DNA of 64,000 nucleotides. Origin: Brachypodius melanocephalos (taxonomy: Eukaryota > Chordata > Aves > Passeriformes > Pycnonotidae). Position 1 is the stretch's first letter; every line of letters begins with the position of its first letter. The notes under the pieces were generated by a model. That model was not told where the DNA came from. It made no database searches and worked only from the letters and a program-made list of their open reading frames with translations. Both the position numbers and the translations under genes were made by a program. Positions 36,709 through 50,746 of the stretch are shown one piece after another. The stretch lies in assembly GCA_013398615.1 (NCBI GenBank), contig VZSR01000520.1, positions 20,184,891-20,248,890 on the forward strand, read 5' to 3'.

Positions 36709-39700
36709 CAGCACCATGCAGGATCCGCAGCTGATGCAGGTGGGAAAGCTGCAAAGAAATGCACACAAGAGTAGGAGCTGAAGCTCAGTCTGACCCTTTG
36801 ATTGCTGCAGGACATGGGCTGCTCTGTATTCTGTCCCCAGTAGCTGTCTTGGAGAGCTACTCAATGCAAACCTTGGAACCCCTCATTTCTGTGGACCTAA
36901 ATGCCTTCATCAGCGCAATTTTTGGTGTGCATGGCACTCCCTGCATGAACTTTACAAACTCAGGCTACACCAAATCACTAAAATATTTACCTCTTGGTTT
37001 GAACACAAAAATAGCTGACAAGGAATTATAAGAGAAATATTGGTTTAAAAGTTAACGTCCCAGAAGGGTGAATTTGGAAGTGTGAAATTGTATGTATTTG
37101 GCATCAGTTAAAAAGGCCTGGCCAGAATACTGAGGCAAGAACATGAAAGCCCACATTTAACTGGTGAAAATTCAATACTGGTGTTAAGGATATTTCTTAT
37201 CTATCTCTCTCTCATACTTTTTTGAGGCTCCTTTTGTGCTAAGCACCTTCAGATGTTTATAAACCAGTTTAGCTGGGCTGTGCCATTTGAAGACTATAGA
37301 AAATGAATGTCCTGCTGTGAGTTAGAGAGATTATTAGATCCCCTAAACTCTCTACTGAGTCTTTCTACTAGATTTTTATATTGTAAAAATATATAGTGGT
37401 TACAGAAACATGTTTGATCAGAAATATTAAGCAGCTGAGTATCCAAGAAATGTTTCTCTACATTGCTAGAGAGATACAAAGTCAGACCTATTCGTCCTCT
37501 GTTTTACTAGCTTTTATCTTGTGTTTCTGCTATTCTAATCTTAGAGGTGAGATCTAAAAGGAACGGATTCAGATTCCCAACACTCCTGCAGATCCTTGTG
37601 CCAACATATAATTTCCCAGGACAAACCAAGACATCAGATTTTGACTCTAGAATTCCCACAAGCCTGAAGTTCTGCTGTTCCCCATGCCCTGGAGAACCTT
37701 GGTTGTACCATCATCACCTTGTCGCCTCGTTCTGGCTTTTTTCCTGGCTAGGATCCAGAAGTTAGAGCAACTTCCCTGCTGGGTTTCAACTGCATGTTAA
37801 TCTAAAAGCAAGCCTACATATGGTGAGTCAATCAATCTTTACTTGAAGTGCAGTGATAGGAACTTTTTTTCTTTATAGAACACATATGGGAAGAGAAAGA
37901 GTCTTTGTGGTCCCTCTCATATACAATTGCATTTTGATAAGCAAATTAATATGTATTTAGTTTTCTCCTTTGTATGAAGGATAGGTTTAGACTGAAGACA
38001 TATCCAAAATAGCACTGTGATGTTGTTCCCAACGTTCTTGTTCCCACTTTCTGGCCCACGAAACGTGAGTTTTCCTGCGTCAGAATGACTCTGACAGATC
38101 AGAGTGGAGACTGTTAACTGTGCCCACAGGTTTGGACTCCCACTTGTGTCTCTCTGATCCCAAGAAGATGCTGTAACCACCTACCTTTCCACAAAAGTGT
38201 ACTGAGAGAGGGCTCTATGTCTTCTGCACCTTTGGAGGAATTCTCTACATCTCCTTATTGTGAAAGCATTTGTAGGCACTAACATTTAAGACTTTGGATT
38301 GTAAGTAGGTGGGAACACTGCTTTTGTCCTTTACAAAGACTCCTGTTTCAGGGGAAAAAAAGAATTTGCAAATAGCTCTCCCCAGCTTGTTCCTTCTGGA
38401 GTGAGTGTGTCGTCCTTCAGGTGGCTGTTCAGACAGAGGGTGGTTTAAAATGCACTTGCTCAGGTGGTAGCTCCTTTAGTGAATGACATGGGGAGCTGGG
38501 GCCCCTAAATAAGGGTTTATAATGTCTTTGCTCAGAACAGTTAAGCCACACAACACAAGGTTGCTGCATCTGCTTGGTGCTTGTCTCAGCTCAGCAGCAT
38601 TTCATACGTTGGACTTCGTAGCTTTGCAGAGTTGGTAAAACCTGTTTTATGTTCCAGTATGCATCACTGACTAAAGCTCTTTCTATTGGGAACTACTCCA
38701 AATGCTCTGCTAACAGTAAACACCCCAGAACATGGGATTCTGTCTTACTATCTACTACATCTCCTGCTAAATAACAGTTTGGATTAAAAAAAAAAAATCA
38801 GCTTTATACCAGAAAAAAGCAGATATACAACCGAGTTGCTTCTCCTTGATTGAAAGCATCAATGTAACCGTGTCCATGATAAAAGTAAATAAAAATGCAG
38901 CTGCATTTCATTTCAAATTGAAGTCTTATAAACCTGAATAGGGATTTTCAAGAGCATTTGAAACTGACTTAAGTTAGATTCCTCTGAAATAATTGGCAAG
39001 TGATGCCTAGAGGCAATGAGTTAAGTTGCTGCTGATTGCACTAGCAAAATCCCACTCATGATTTCTTAATTAATCTCTTGGAAGATATGGCAAAAAGGTG
39101 TCTCTTATAGGCTGTAGTATATAGGCTGTCAAGTAGTGCTTAGAAACTGTAGTCCCTGTCTTTCTAAATTAAGTGGTCAATATCTTCCCCTGAACATCAC
39201 TGGTAAGGCTAAATTACTTCTAAGAGGTATGTGTAGGACTTTCCAGAGCTCAGAAGAAGTTGCTAATTTCTGCTGCTAGCAGCACCGAGTTGCATGTGGC
39301 AACCAAAAATACAAAAGTGTGTGTTGATTTATTTGCAAAATAAATCCTCTTCAGATTTAGTATATAGCAACCTCACTTTGCCTTTAGTAAGAGTTCACAA
39401 CAAGAACAAAACCACACTAAATATTTTGGTTTGTGCAGCATGAGATTGCCTTTGAACACTATGTGGGAAACAAACCAATTAAAAAAAACAACAAAAACTC
39501 AAACAAATTTTCAACAACAAAAAAGCAAAATGCTGTAGTATAGAAGCACAGACATACATGAAACTCAGAAGCTGAGGTAGTGTCCATTGTGGTTTTTTTT
39601 TCCTAGTGCTCTATTCGGTAATAAACTTAAACTCTTTGTCACTGGATTCAAGCAGTACTGTATGCTGCCTTTCATTAAATGAACAATGGCACACAGAGTA

Positions 39701-42700
39701 GTTTTATCAGCTCAAAGATACCTCTTATTTCTTGACAAACCTGTACCTTCAGTGTGCTCATCTGCCATTCAGCATACCTTGTGCCACTCTAACACATCTA
39801 AAACTTGCCAATATTCTTGTTGTATCTATATCTCAGTATTTTTGGCAGAGGCTATATACAAAGCTGAGATATCTATTGGATCTCTCTTCCTTCTTCAAGC
39901 ACTGGCTTTTATATTGCACCACCAGAGCTTCAATAATTGTAGATCAGAAAACACATGAATGTTTCTTAAGTCACTGAAGGAATGTTAATTTATAGCACAG
40001 AAGGAGACCTGGCTCCACAAGTTGAGGAGACAAACTGAATTGAAGATGTTTTTCACAAAGGTATTATTCCAGTCATGTGAATTAATGGAACTTTCCAAAG
40101 TGAGAACAATGTGGAAAGATTAAATAAACCAGACAATGAAACAATTATATAAAAATATCTTCATTTTTAGCACATTGGCAAATGAATGCATTTAGCAAAG
40201 TATACCAGTCTCACAAGCTGCCTCTCAATCTGGACCTGTGGAGCTGAGAGAAAGCACTGCAGTGACGAGGAGAGAGACAGTGAGAAATCAAGAGTACATC
40301 TGCAGACAATGTGAACATGTTGTAAAACTGCTTTTAGACCTTAAGCCAGATCAAGACTAATCCTATTGCTGATTCAGTTCTGGAGAGCCAGATAATAAAA
40401 TGCTTTACATTGATCAAAACAGAGAGATACAGTTTGGTTCTTCTGTTACAGGACTGTCAAGAATTGAATTCAAACCTGGGATTTCATCCTTATGATAGGC
40501 CCTTTCCTTTGTTTTCCTTTGCTCCTGATTTGCATTGAATACGCCTCGCCAAAGAATTCAGGAAAACACTTTTTGATATCTTTGAAGGAAATGGAGGCCA
40601 AGAAATCAGAAAATGCTTTGCTGTTTAGCTTTCAGTATTTATAAAACCAGGAAGCCATCACTTACAGGCTTGCCATCCAAGGGCTAAATAGACAGAGGAA
40701 GTTGTGTTCTCACATTGTTAATAGATCAGTGGGAAGCACAGTAATGCATTTCACTGGCTAACTTATTTAAAGACATAACTTGTGTGCATGAGAGTTTTGA
40801 TGTCTCACTGTTGTAAACCTGGTGGCTACTATGCCCCTAAGAATACTATTTTTCTAAATCCTAGATTAAAAACACATGGGAAGGGAATAGGGGAGATTTA
40901 GCCAATTTAATCAGACGAGAGAAAACAGTGAAAAATGCATAAAGGAAAGGAAAATAGAGAACCTCCTTACTGAAACTGGAAACTAGCAAAAAAAGTGAGT
41001 TTTATAGAAACAGCTAGAATATGCTGGGAGAACGCACTGGCTTTTGATTAAAGATTTTATTGAAAGCAATTTAGCAGAAGAGCCTTTCTGTGGGTTACAA
41101 GACACCTAGGTACTGCCCCAGCAAGGTGGGGCATCTTGAGAGTGTCTTCCAAAGCAGGACTGTGCAAAGACCAGCTGTCACCTAAGTCTCTGGTGACAAC
41201 TTTCCCCTTGTGGTCCTTCAGGGGTTGCAGGTTGCCACTCTTCAGAAGCAACCGCTAAAAACTTCAGTCAGGCTTAGCACACGGAGCAAGCAGCTTTAGA
41301 AGAAGAAACAGACGGACACAAGCAGTGTAGGAAGGAAAAATGTAGAAAAGGTAACAAGAAGGTTAGTACAGCACAATTTTTAAAGGAAAATGGAATTAGA
41401 ACTGAAGTGTTATTAACACACAAATGAAATCAAGGGAAAAAACTTACAAGATGAGTGTGAAGCAGCTTCATTAGTGAGAAATGTAAAGCAGTTCTGAACT
41501 AATTGTTTAAGCACAAGAACATATTTTTCTACTTGGTGCTCACTGTACTGGCTCTTGCCAATCTTGTGCCATAGCACGTACAGTTCAAAATGGACATTGT
41601 GTCAGTATTAGCAAAAGTCACTGTAACTTTTAAAGGCTTGTCCCAGAAAATAGGAATGAGACCTTAACACCTTCCATATGTTGGAAAACCCAGCTTGTTA
41701 ACATGCCAAGAAGAAGCAGAAGACCAATAAGGCTGAATAAAATCCAGTCCCTGTGGAAGAATAAAAGAGTAAATGCTCAGCCATAAGCATTTACGATGCT
41801 GCTGAACACAGATGCCAGTAGATGACTGACTCTAATCTAATCTAGCGATGGAGTGGTGTTGGGTAGGATAAGAAAAAAACCATCAGAAGACTCATGGCTC
41901 CCCCCAGGCATACCTGGGGCAGAGATGGGTAAGCATGAGAAAAATCCAACAGAATTTGCTTCTGAATCCTCATGGCAGAGCTCTGACAAACTGACCACTT
42001 TCTGTAAGTTCTTATGCCTGAGTAACTGAGGAATGAAGGAGAAAGGTCTGCAGTTTGTAAAGTGGGAACAGAGAAACGGAAAATTACATCCTGTAACAAG
42101 GGATACCATTATTTTCCCTCTAAATATACTCTTCAATGTTTTCAGCTTTTAGCTAACAGCTAAAAGTAACAATGTTACATTTTCAGCTAACAATGTTATT
42201 TTTCAGTTTATACTCATCTGGGGTGTAATTAAAACACCCCATTGTTTCCCAAATACTACATACTTTATTTTCTTCTTTGTCTTTAGTTAGTATCAGCTAT
42301 GAGTAAGTATCTATCTCTGGTCAAGGAGCATAAAAGTGATGCAAAGCATAAATGGACAGGATTCTTTCCAGCCAAATGCAGCATGGATTAGGCAAATGGA
42401 AGACAAAAGTAAATCTATGATATTTAATATCTTGCATTCTTACGACACATCTCCTTGTCATGCCAGAAAATGCTGCTGAGCTTCCAGGGTCTGTGGGTTG
42501 CTGGAGCATAAATAACTCTTAACCTCTCCTCTGCCTTCAGCAAGCCTTACAGAAAACGTGGGATGAAAGGAAAGCACAGGAAAACAGCTGTCAACTGGAG
42601 CCTCCAACTTTTTGGCAAGCCAGTACAGGCTCATCAGTACAGCTGAGTAACTGGACTAGTAGTAACAGAACCTTTTAAGATGATCAAGCCAACTTGAGAA

Positions 42701-45000
42701 TGGAGAATCTGGACCTTCATGGTAAATGTACACCTTAGCAAAAAAAAATGTTGCTTCTGCATGTTCTATTTAGCAGACTCTTTCCTACTGCTTATTTTGT
42801 TTAAGTAAACTTTTGTTTCACAAACTGAGCAGTAAGCCACGTATCTTCTGGCTATGAAGACTGGTTAGAAGTTTTAAGAGCATATCCTACGATGGATGTA
42901 TATTAGTCCATATTTTAGATGTCATTAGTCTATATTTTATTGATGACTTCAGATTACACATTCAAACCTTTGTGAATCAAATCAATAATTTATTTCCAAA
43001 GGCTGAGATTAAAATTCAAACTAAACAGAACACAGAAGTAGTTTGAAGTCAGCAAGTTAAAACTAATAATACACTAGCAAGTAATATGAGCAAGAATGAA
43101 AAGAATAATAGCATTAAGAAATGATGGATTTGTTATGAATCTGGATGTGGGCATTATAAAGGATCCAGCCTTAATAGAAGACACCAACTTGTCACTGAAG
43201 GAACATATTTGCTGGAATCTTGTACATAACGGGTTTCTAAAATACAAGATGTGTAGAGTAACAAATATAATGGGAACATTAAAAACTTTATTTGAAAAAA
43301 TGCTGGAAGAGTTTGTGGTGTTTTGTTGAGCAAACAATATTCAAATACAGAAAAGGTCAGAAAAAGAAAGCAGATACCAGATTTACTCTCCAAATGCATT
43401 TATAACTGGATGAGATGTACATGCTTATTACAGCAAAAAATGATTTCTGTAAGATTGGAAAAATCTTTCTAACTAAATAAAGATGGGTAGGGGAATGGAT
43501 TCCCATAATCTTTCTAAGCATCTCCATCATTGCAGTTTTTTAAGACTAGATTAGACAGACATTTAAGCTGATCTGTATAGACAGTTGTGCCTCAGAGGAA
43601 GGATGAAACTGTATGTCTTGAGACTCAACTGTGCCTACTGTTTTTTTCATGATGTGTAGCCAGACTATTTTTTCTGAGTGTATTTTATCATTTGTATGTA
43701 ATGCAGTGCCAAACACACTAATATACGACTGCTTAAAGTGTGTATGGAAATAAACTGATCAAACTAATTTTTATGTTTTTCCACTCATTATAGAGCTATC
43801 ATGCTGAGGCAGAATACAAAATGGAGTGTGGCATGAATGCTCACTATGGAAAAGCAAACGAAAATTAAAAAGAAAAAAATTAATCCAATATATCCCTTTG
43901 TAATGGAAGATGTTTGCCAGTAATAAAGCTTGCATTTTCACAGTACTCTTCTACTAGGAGTTTCAAAGACCTTTCAGAAATTTTCTCAGCACCCCTGAGG
44001 CACTTTGGGAGGCGAGACCACAGCTGTGCAGCCTCACATTGGAGACAGAAGCCCCAGTATGTCCAGGTCAAGTTCTAAAAGCTGCTGGCTCCCAGCAGGG
44101 CTGGGCCTGGACTCCTCCAGGTGTAGCTCATCCCCTCTCCCATGTCATGCTCTCTCAACATCACTGTCATTTAACTTGCAGAAATGTCTCATTGCTCTCA
44201 CCAACACTTAAACACAGGATACTGTGGAAGCTCTGAGTTACCACAGGGTACCACCTTCTACAACAGGAAAAAAAAGGTTGGATTTACTGCTCTTTCCTGA
44301 AGACCTCCAACACATCTACACTGAGCAAATATCTATCAGGGATTTCTATAAAAGAAAGGGTAGTTGGTATTTATTAATAGCAAAAATAATGTTTGTGTAT
44401 ATTTGGTTTATATTATCATCATATAAAAATACACACAAATTCAGATAAATATTTTAAAACAAAACAATTGCATTCCTTTCATCTAGTGTCCTGCCTTCTC
44501 TCCTTAGAACAGAGACCCAGACAGATTTCATGTGTCCTGCTGAACCACAGACTCATTGCTCTTTGCAAGAATCCCTCACTGACATTATAAAAGAATAATA
44601 TATTACACACTTGTGTCCTAATGCTACAGTTATATACTCTGAAATCTTGAATTTGCATAAAGTCTATAACTTTGACTCTGTGCTTGTTTAGGTATTTTCA
44701 AAGCGAATTATTTAATATTGTTGTTTGACCAATTTATATGTCTGCTTTAAGCTAACAGTGAAGACTTGGGCCATGCAAATAGTTGTTGCTGTGTAAACGA
44801 GTATTTCTCCATGTTTGTATTATTTTCCTTCAACAAGTCCTCAGAGGTAATTTACATTATAGTAAATCCCTCTGTTTACAGACAGCTGAACATCAATATA
44901 AATCTGTTAAATGTCTGTATAAGGAAGAAGTGGTTGTCTGCTATTAGGTAGATTCACTTTCTAAAAAACTTTAACTTTGCAATAATATGCCTTTAAGTGC
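36709..45000. other. Intergenic desert, no gene recognised
   Basis: AT-rich unique sequence, all open frames at or below about 100 codons and domain-free. It includes an A-rich patch at about 39478-39530 and a tangle of short inverted and direct repeats at 42141-42210. No transposon was identified. Confidence 0.5.
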
Positions 45001-46600
45001 CTTTTAATACTACACTTTGTGTATCACTATTAAAAGCAACAGCAAAAGATATTTATACAATATAGAGAATAACCCCCCCAGCTCTCTAATAATAATGACA
45101 ATAACCTTAGCCAAGGATATTTCTCTATTTCTCTAAAATTAATAAGTAGCTGGGGTTAATGGCCACTGGCTTCACCTTAGGCCCCCAATTAATCCCTGAA
45201 CCTCAATTGTTATTACCTAATTGACTTAGTTTCATTTCATTTTAACATTTCAAAGTGATCTTCCTAAAATCACACTGACAGAGTAACGTGGTCTCTGTAG
45301 ATATGCACTGACATGGTTTCAATACTGTTACCTTGTCTCCATACGCTTGCATTGACATTTCATTTTGCCTTGACGTGGCAGTGCCACATCTATGGATCTG
45401 TGCAGATGACATGTGATCGTTCACATTAGGTGGAAGCCTGGCCAGAAGCGAGGGCAGGCTGGCATCTTACTCAGGGATATGATGCCAGCTGAGAGCTACT
45501 ATGAATTACTGTTATAATTTTAAATTATTCTTATCATTGCAAACATGATTTGTATGTTTGTAAACAGAAGAAATATCAAATTTCACTTGAAATCTTGCTG
45601 GCTTCCTTAAATAAACACATAAACAAAAATGTTTTTACTTAGATCAGCTTAGAAACTTAGCCTGAAAAATTAATCAGGTAATGTATTTAAAGAGCTTTTT
45701 TTATATTACCACTTCATGCTTATTTGAGGCTGCAAAAAAATTATATAAATCCTGTGTGTTGAAGTATCATCATATCAATGCAAGTAGCTGAATAAGATGC
45801 AACTCTAAACCAAGAAATCCTCATAAAAATAGGGCATCAAAATAGAGTCTTTTTATTATGTGGAAAAGTTTTAAAGTCCTTTGAAGCTCTTTGATCCAGC
45901 TCTGGAATAATTTTGGTAGATTACTATTGTACAAACCCATAATTTATAGTAGCTGACCTCAGCTGCTCTTTGTATAACAGCCATATATGAAACAATAGCA
46001 GGAAAGTAAAAAATACAAGGGGAACTAAAACTGCTCTGTTTATTATGTAGCTCATAATTACATCTTCCTTATTTAATCTTTTGAATCCTGGCATGTTTTT
46101 AATAATACAGGTTCAATTAATATTTACTGTACACAGGAGAGTCAGTTTTGAGTAACGCATTTAGACTATCCAAACTTTGTGTAACTTGTGACCTTTCCCT
46201 AACCTGAGCGAGGTCTATTTTATACAGATTGTACTAGATAGACGGTTTCTCTATAAATGGTGAAGTTGCTGCCAAGCTCTCCCATTGTTAGCTAGTTCAT
46301 TTTTCAACAGGCACACTTTAGGTTCCTATCACACCACTGTAAAGAGCAAGCCCTTGAGGTTTCTTCTTTTGTCAATGTAATAAAAAGGTTATTTCTGAGT
46401 AACCTGCAAATCCACAACGAATGGCCCTTTGTGACTTAGAATAACATGATAGGAGGAATTTTTTATTGTTGTTTTTGCTAGCAGCTTCCCATTTTATTCT
46501 GTAATATTAAATCTATACTTGAGCAGCATTTGTTCTAATGTAATTTATCTCATGCTTAAAATAATAAACCCATGTTTCTAACAACTGTTACCCTAGCTCA
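45000..46600. promoter_or_regulatory. Candidate conserved non-coding stretch
   Basis: Non-coding, AT-rich sequence dense in ATTA/TAAT homeodomain-like motifs, notably 45060-45240 (CCCCCAATTAATCCCTG near 45183) and 45500-46200. No repeats and no open frames of note. Its position between a developmental TALE gene and CDIN1 fits a distal enhancer, but only alignment could show it. Confidence 0.3.
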
Positions 46601-49600
46601 GTATTCACCATCCAACTGCAGAAGATCCCTTTAGAAGAAGCTATCTATCATCAGATGAAGCAACACCAAGAATGAAGTTGAATTCTATGTACTTTTTGTC
46701 GACCCTTGAGGAGTTGTTATCAACTCTGGTAAGTAACCCTGTAGGATGTACGAGCTCTTGCCCGATCGACTGTGATGTGGAAATGGGGAGAAAGCCATTT
46801 TCTTCCACTCTGAACCAAGTAGAGCTTGGCAAAGGAGGAAAGCTAACCTCCCTGCAGAAGTACTGCACAAACAAGGCATGGACACACAGAAAGCAAGGCT
46901 TCTTAATGAAAGAGATGCTTTAACATCCGAATTCCTAATATTTCCTTTGCCTATTTTCCAGTAGCACAGAGGCACTAACTTAGTCCTTTGTAGAACCGTA
47001 CTCACAAACGAGAAGTGATTATTCTGGACTATGTGTGCTCTGCTTGGTGAATACTCCCAGCCTGCAGAAATGACCATGGTATGATTCATACCAAGAGTAT
47101 GAAGAGCACCACAATGGTTCCCCATTACAAAGCCATGTGAAAATTTGAGGACAGACCCCCTGGAATCTAGAGCTGCTATTTAAATTAGAGCAAGAGCAAA
47201 ATTGCTTTAGACAGTTGGTCAGTTCAAATGTATACAGAAATGGGAACAACACTCTTCAGAAGTAGTAACAGAAACAGAAGCAGGTGGTAGAAACATGGTA
47301 GAAAACTTTTCAAATAGGACACATGAGCAAATGGGAGGATATTGAATAAATAAAAGTGAAATGGTTAAAGATGGAAAATTAAAAGGGGAGGATCAGAAAA
47401 TGGGAAGAGGCATTAATAGTCTTTTGTCATAGTCTAGATGGTGGAGAAACCCAAAAGCCAATTCCAGGAAAGAATGACTTTTTGAATGAGTGAATATAAC
47501 AGAAGAGGATGAAAACTATTCATGAACTACCAGAACTATTAATGTAATGAGATAAGCACAATAAGACATTTCGTCCCTTTTCTTCAGCTTTAGACAAAAC
47601 TTTTTCTGCTCTGAGCTGCCTTTGGGGAAAGATTATTAAACTCATATTAATAATGCATCCCCAGAATATAGGAATGGTAAAACCTCCATTTTCTTTCTAT
47701 ACTCAAGTGTGTGATGCACCATTGTGTTGTTCCTCCTTTTCAAGGAAGTTCTGCTCCCCTGCTCAATACAATTACATCAATTCCTAAAGCTCAGAACAGG
47801 CCTTGTAACAGTGGTTGTAAGAGCAGATGCTTGCAAGTCTGTATATGCCAGTGAGAACATCATTCAGTTTTACGTTCACTTCTGTTTTCTGGCTTGGCAT
47901 AATTCATTAGCACACTCTACAGAATACTCCATAAAACTGAATTTACTTTTAATGTTAAGGTTCTAATGGCCACAACATTGTTTAAGAAAACCAAACCAAG
48001 AAAAAGGCCACAAACAGCAATTTGTGTGCCTCCTCTTTAATATTCCAGTTGATGTTTACATCTGATTAACAGAGAAAATAGCCAAATCAGGGTTTTCAGT
48101 ATACAAGTAGTAATAACAAAACAGTCCTAATTTTTTAATGTCTTGCTTTCAGCATTTAAAGTAGTGACACAGCATAGTTTTTGTAGTGGCAAAGCTTTTT
48201 TGATAGCATGCAATGAAATTGGTACCAGTATATAGACTTTTGTGCTAATTTCATCCTCATTCTAATATAGATTCTTTAAGTGGGCATTATATGAAGATGA
48301 GTTGAAAGCTCTGATTAAAGACAGCTGTACTGCTTTCCAACTAGTTATGTCACAGCATTAGGTAGAGGAATAAATAAACAAATATAAGCCTAAACTGATT
48401 TATCTGTGTGTCTCCACATAAATTTGTTTAATGTAAAAACAAATAAAGCAAAGCTTTGATGAAGGTTAGCAGAATTTTCAACATCTGTGCAGATGAATTT
48501 AATTTATTCAAAAAGAAAAAGCAGCATCAGTGTATCATGTAAAAGCTGATTTAAATGATTTCATACAACAGAAAGCATATGCAGTAGCTAAAACAAATTC
48601 CGTCTGCCTTTAAAACCCATTTGATTCAGACAACCATTACTTCTGAATTTTCTACTATGATAATGTTATTTCTTTTTTAAAAAATTCTTGTCTTGATTTT
48701 ACACATTCCACTAACCTAAACCATAGTTAGAAGTCCCAGGGAAAGGAACATCCTAAACGTAGCTTGTGTGTATTATCAGGCAGGTACCTTCACACACTGC
48801 TTCTGTGTCTCTTTATAGGCAGATCCTTACAGGTAGTCAGGTAAAATAAGCTCAGCACAATACCTTAAATAGTTGAACGCAAATGAGTTACAGGTGTTTG
48901 AATATTTTTTAAAAATACATCTCTTCACTATAACACATGCAAACCCAAGAAAGTGTCTCTATACAACAATAACTCAGTATAGTGGAGCAATACTAGTTTA
49001 TCTCTGCAGCAAGGGACAGAGTACTAGAAGATTAAAGAGATTTTTTTCTTAAAAATGAAAGATTTGTCAAAATTATAAACTCCTGTCTGAAACTTACCAG
49101 AAAGTGTTAAGGTGAGAACTAAAAATTAAAAATAAAAATACTGTGTATGCATCTGAACAGCTGAAAAACTCCTGAATAGGAGTTTTAACATTCTTTCCAT
49201 TCAAGGCAAGACTGTGAAAGGTCTGCACATGATTTTTAAAAACATACAGGCGCACAAAGTATCACTTCAACTAAAAAAAGGTGATGAATATACACTGTAA
49301 TGTTTCAGAGAGACTTTGTTTCTGGAAAAGATCATCAGCTTGTGCTTTAGGGAGCCTGTACCAGACCTTTATTTCTATAACAGAATCCACAGCTCTTCTC
49401 AGAAAATCTGAACACGATGAGCATACAGGCAAATCTCTGACATTTTAAAATATTTTGTCCTTTCCTGAATAATAGCAAAGAAAGGAGTATTGAAGTGTGT
49501 CAAGCCCAATAAGCCAGTGTCATTAAAAAAGTCTGAGAGCACAAACCTGAGACTCAATCTTGCCCCTCTGAGTGGTGATGTGGATGGAAAAAGAAGAGAT

Positions 49601-50184
49601 TGAATTCAAAACTTCAAGAAGGGCTAACACCGACCTCAATGAACTTCTGATCTTGGTGGTTCTAACAAGAGAAAAACAAGACTCTTACAAGAAAACGAGT
49701 ACGCAGGAAACTTCTGTCCATTTGTGTGCTTTATTTGTCTTGTGGAACTGATCCAGTATGAAGCACCGTTTTATCTTTTTTAAAAATTCCCCTTCTTGAA
49801 TACCAGGATGGTAAACTCCTTCAGAAATGACTCACATAGAAAGCTCCTGCACGTTGTTCTTTTGGACTTCAGTGGGCACGAAAGTTGCTACAGTACCTAT
49901 AGGGGTAAAGACAGATTCCTTCCTTAAGGAAGTCAGTTTTGTCAGTTAAGACAAAAATTCCTAGGTATAGCCCGAGGGTGAGGGAGAGAAAAAGACAAAA
50001 CACGAGCTATTTTTGAGTCATTAAAATACCTACTAAACCTCCCTCACACCACCCCCAAACTTCACAGGCTTATACACATAAAATAAAACCTGTGTTCCTC
50101 ATTTTCACCTCCCCTCAAAATCCCCTAACTATTTTTAACTGTTAACTTGGGATTCCATTGTTGATTTTAACAATCAGATAGTGA
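46601..50184. other. Intergenic sequence up to the CDIN1 3' end
   Basis: No gene recognised. Overlapping open frames at 46641-47125 (up to 146 codons, minus strand) show no domain. The remainder is AT-rich. Further minus-strand AATAAA hexamers at 49730-49735 and 49368-49373 could serve as more distal CDIN1 poly(A) signals. Confidence 0.45.
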
Positions 50185-50746
50185 CAAGACACATACACCA
50201 TTTATTAGCTCAAAATCTGGCTTGTTACTGTAACAACCATGATCCTCTCTTACCACTTGGGCTTTACCAGCTTTGCATTATATTGTTTTAAGCCCCAAAA
50301 CAACAGTCTTCACCAAATCTCCACATCACCGTAGGTGTTTCAGTCATATTGCTAGCACATAGTGAATTCATAAAGAGCACTTAATTTTATAGGTGACTCT
50401 GTAACAGGGATAGAGAACTGAAAGCTCCACCTTTCAGCCTCTGCATTTCTGTCTTTGTTTAGAATGCTTGAAGAAGCCATCCGGAAGGAAGAAAGATTAT
50501 GAGTATCTCGAAACTAGCTGTTTGACAGAGACAGAACTGCTGATAATGAGTGGGTTGTGTCTGTCTTTTTTGGCTGATCACAACAGAGGTCTGAAGCAAA
50601 ACAGAAACTCTTGATATGTTTGTGTAAAGCAGCAGTAGCATAAGGGCGGGCAGCAGGAGTTCAGCTGAAGTTCAGGGCAGATGCTGCCATTAGTTTACAC
50701 TGCAGGAAAGTAAAATTGCTTCCGGATTTACCTCTTCCTCCCAACA
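50185..50746 (-). other. CDIN1: CDIN1 3' UTR (predicted extent)
   Basis: Sequence following the CDIN1 stop codon on the minus strand. The first canonical AATAAA on that strand is at 50201-50206, and it is followed by a GT-rich stretch (minus-strand TGGTGTATGTGTCTTGTC), the expected downstream element. This gives a 3' UTR of about 560 nt. Alternative distal poly(A) sites are possible. Confidence 0.55.
50201..50206 (-). terminator. CDIN1: Poly(A) signal AATAAA for CDIN1
   Basis: The plus-strand TTTATT reads AATAAA on the minus strand. It lies about 540 bp after the stop codon and is followed at once by GT-rich sequence. It is the nearest canonical hexamer to the stop. Confidence 0.6.

Noticed and set aside
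46641..47125. Overlapping frames up to 146 codons
   Set aside because: No domain, no splice or promoter context, open on both strands by chance.
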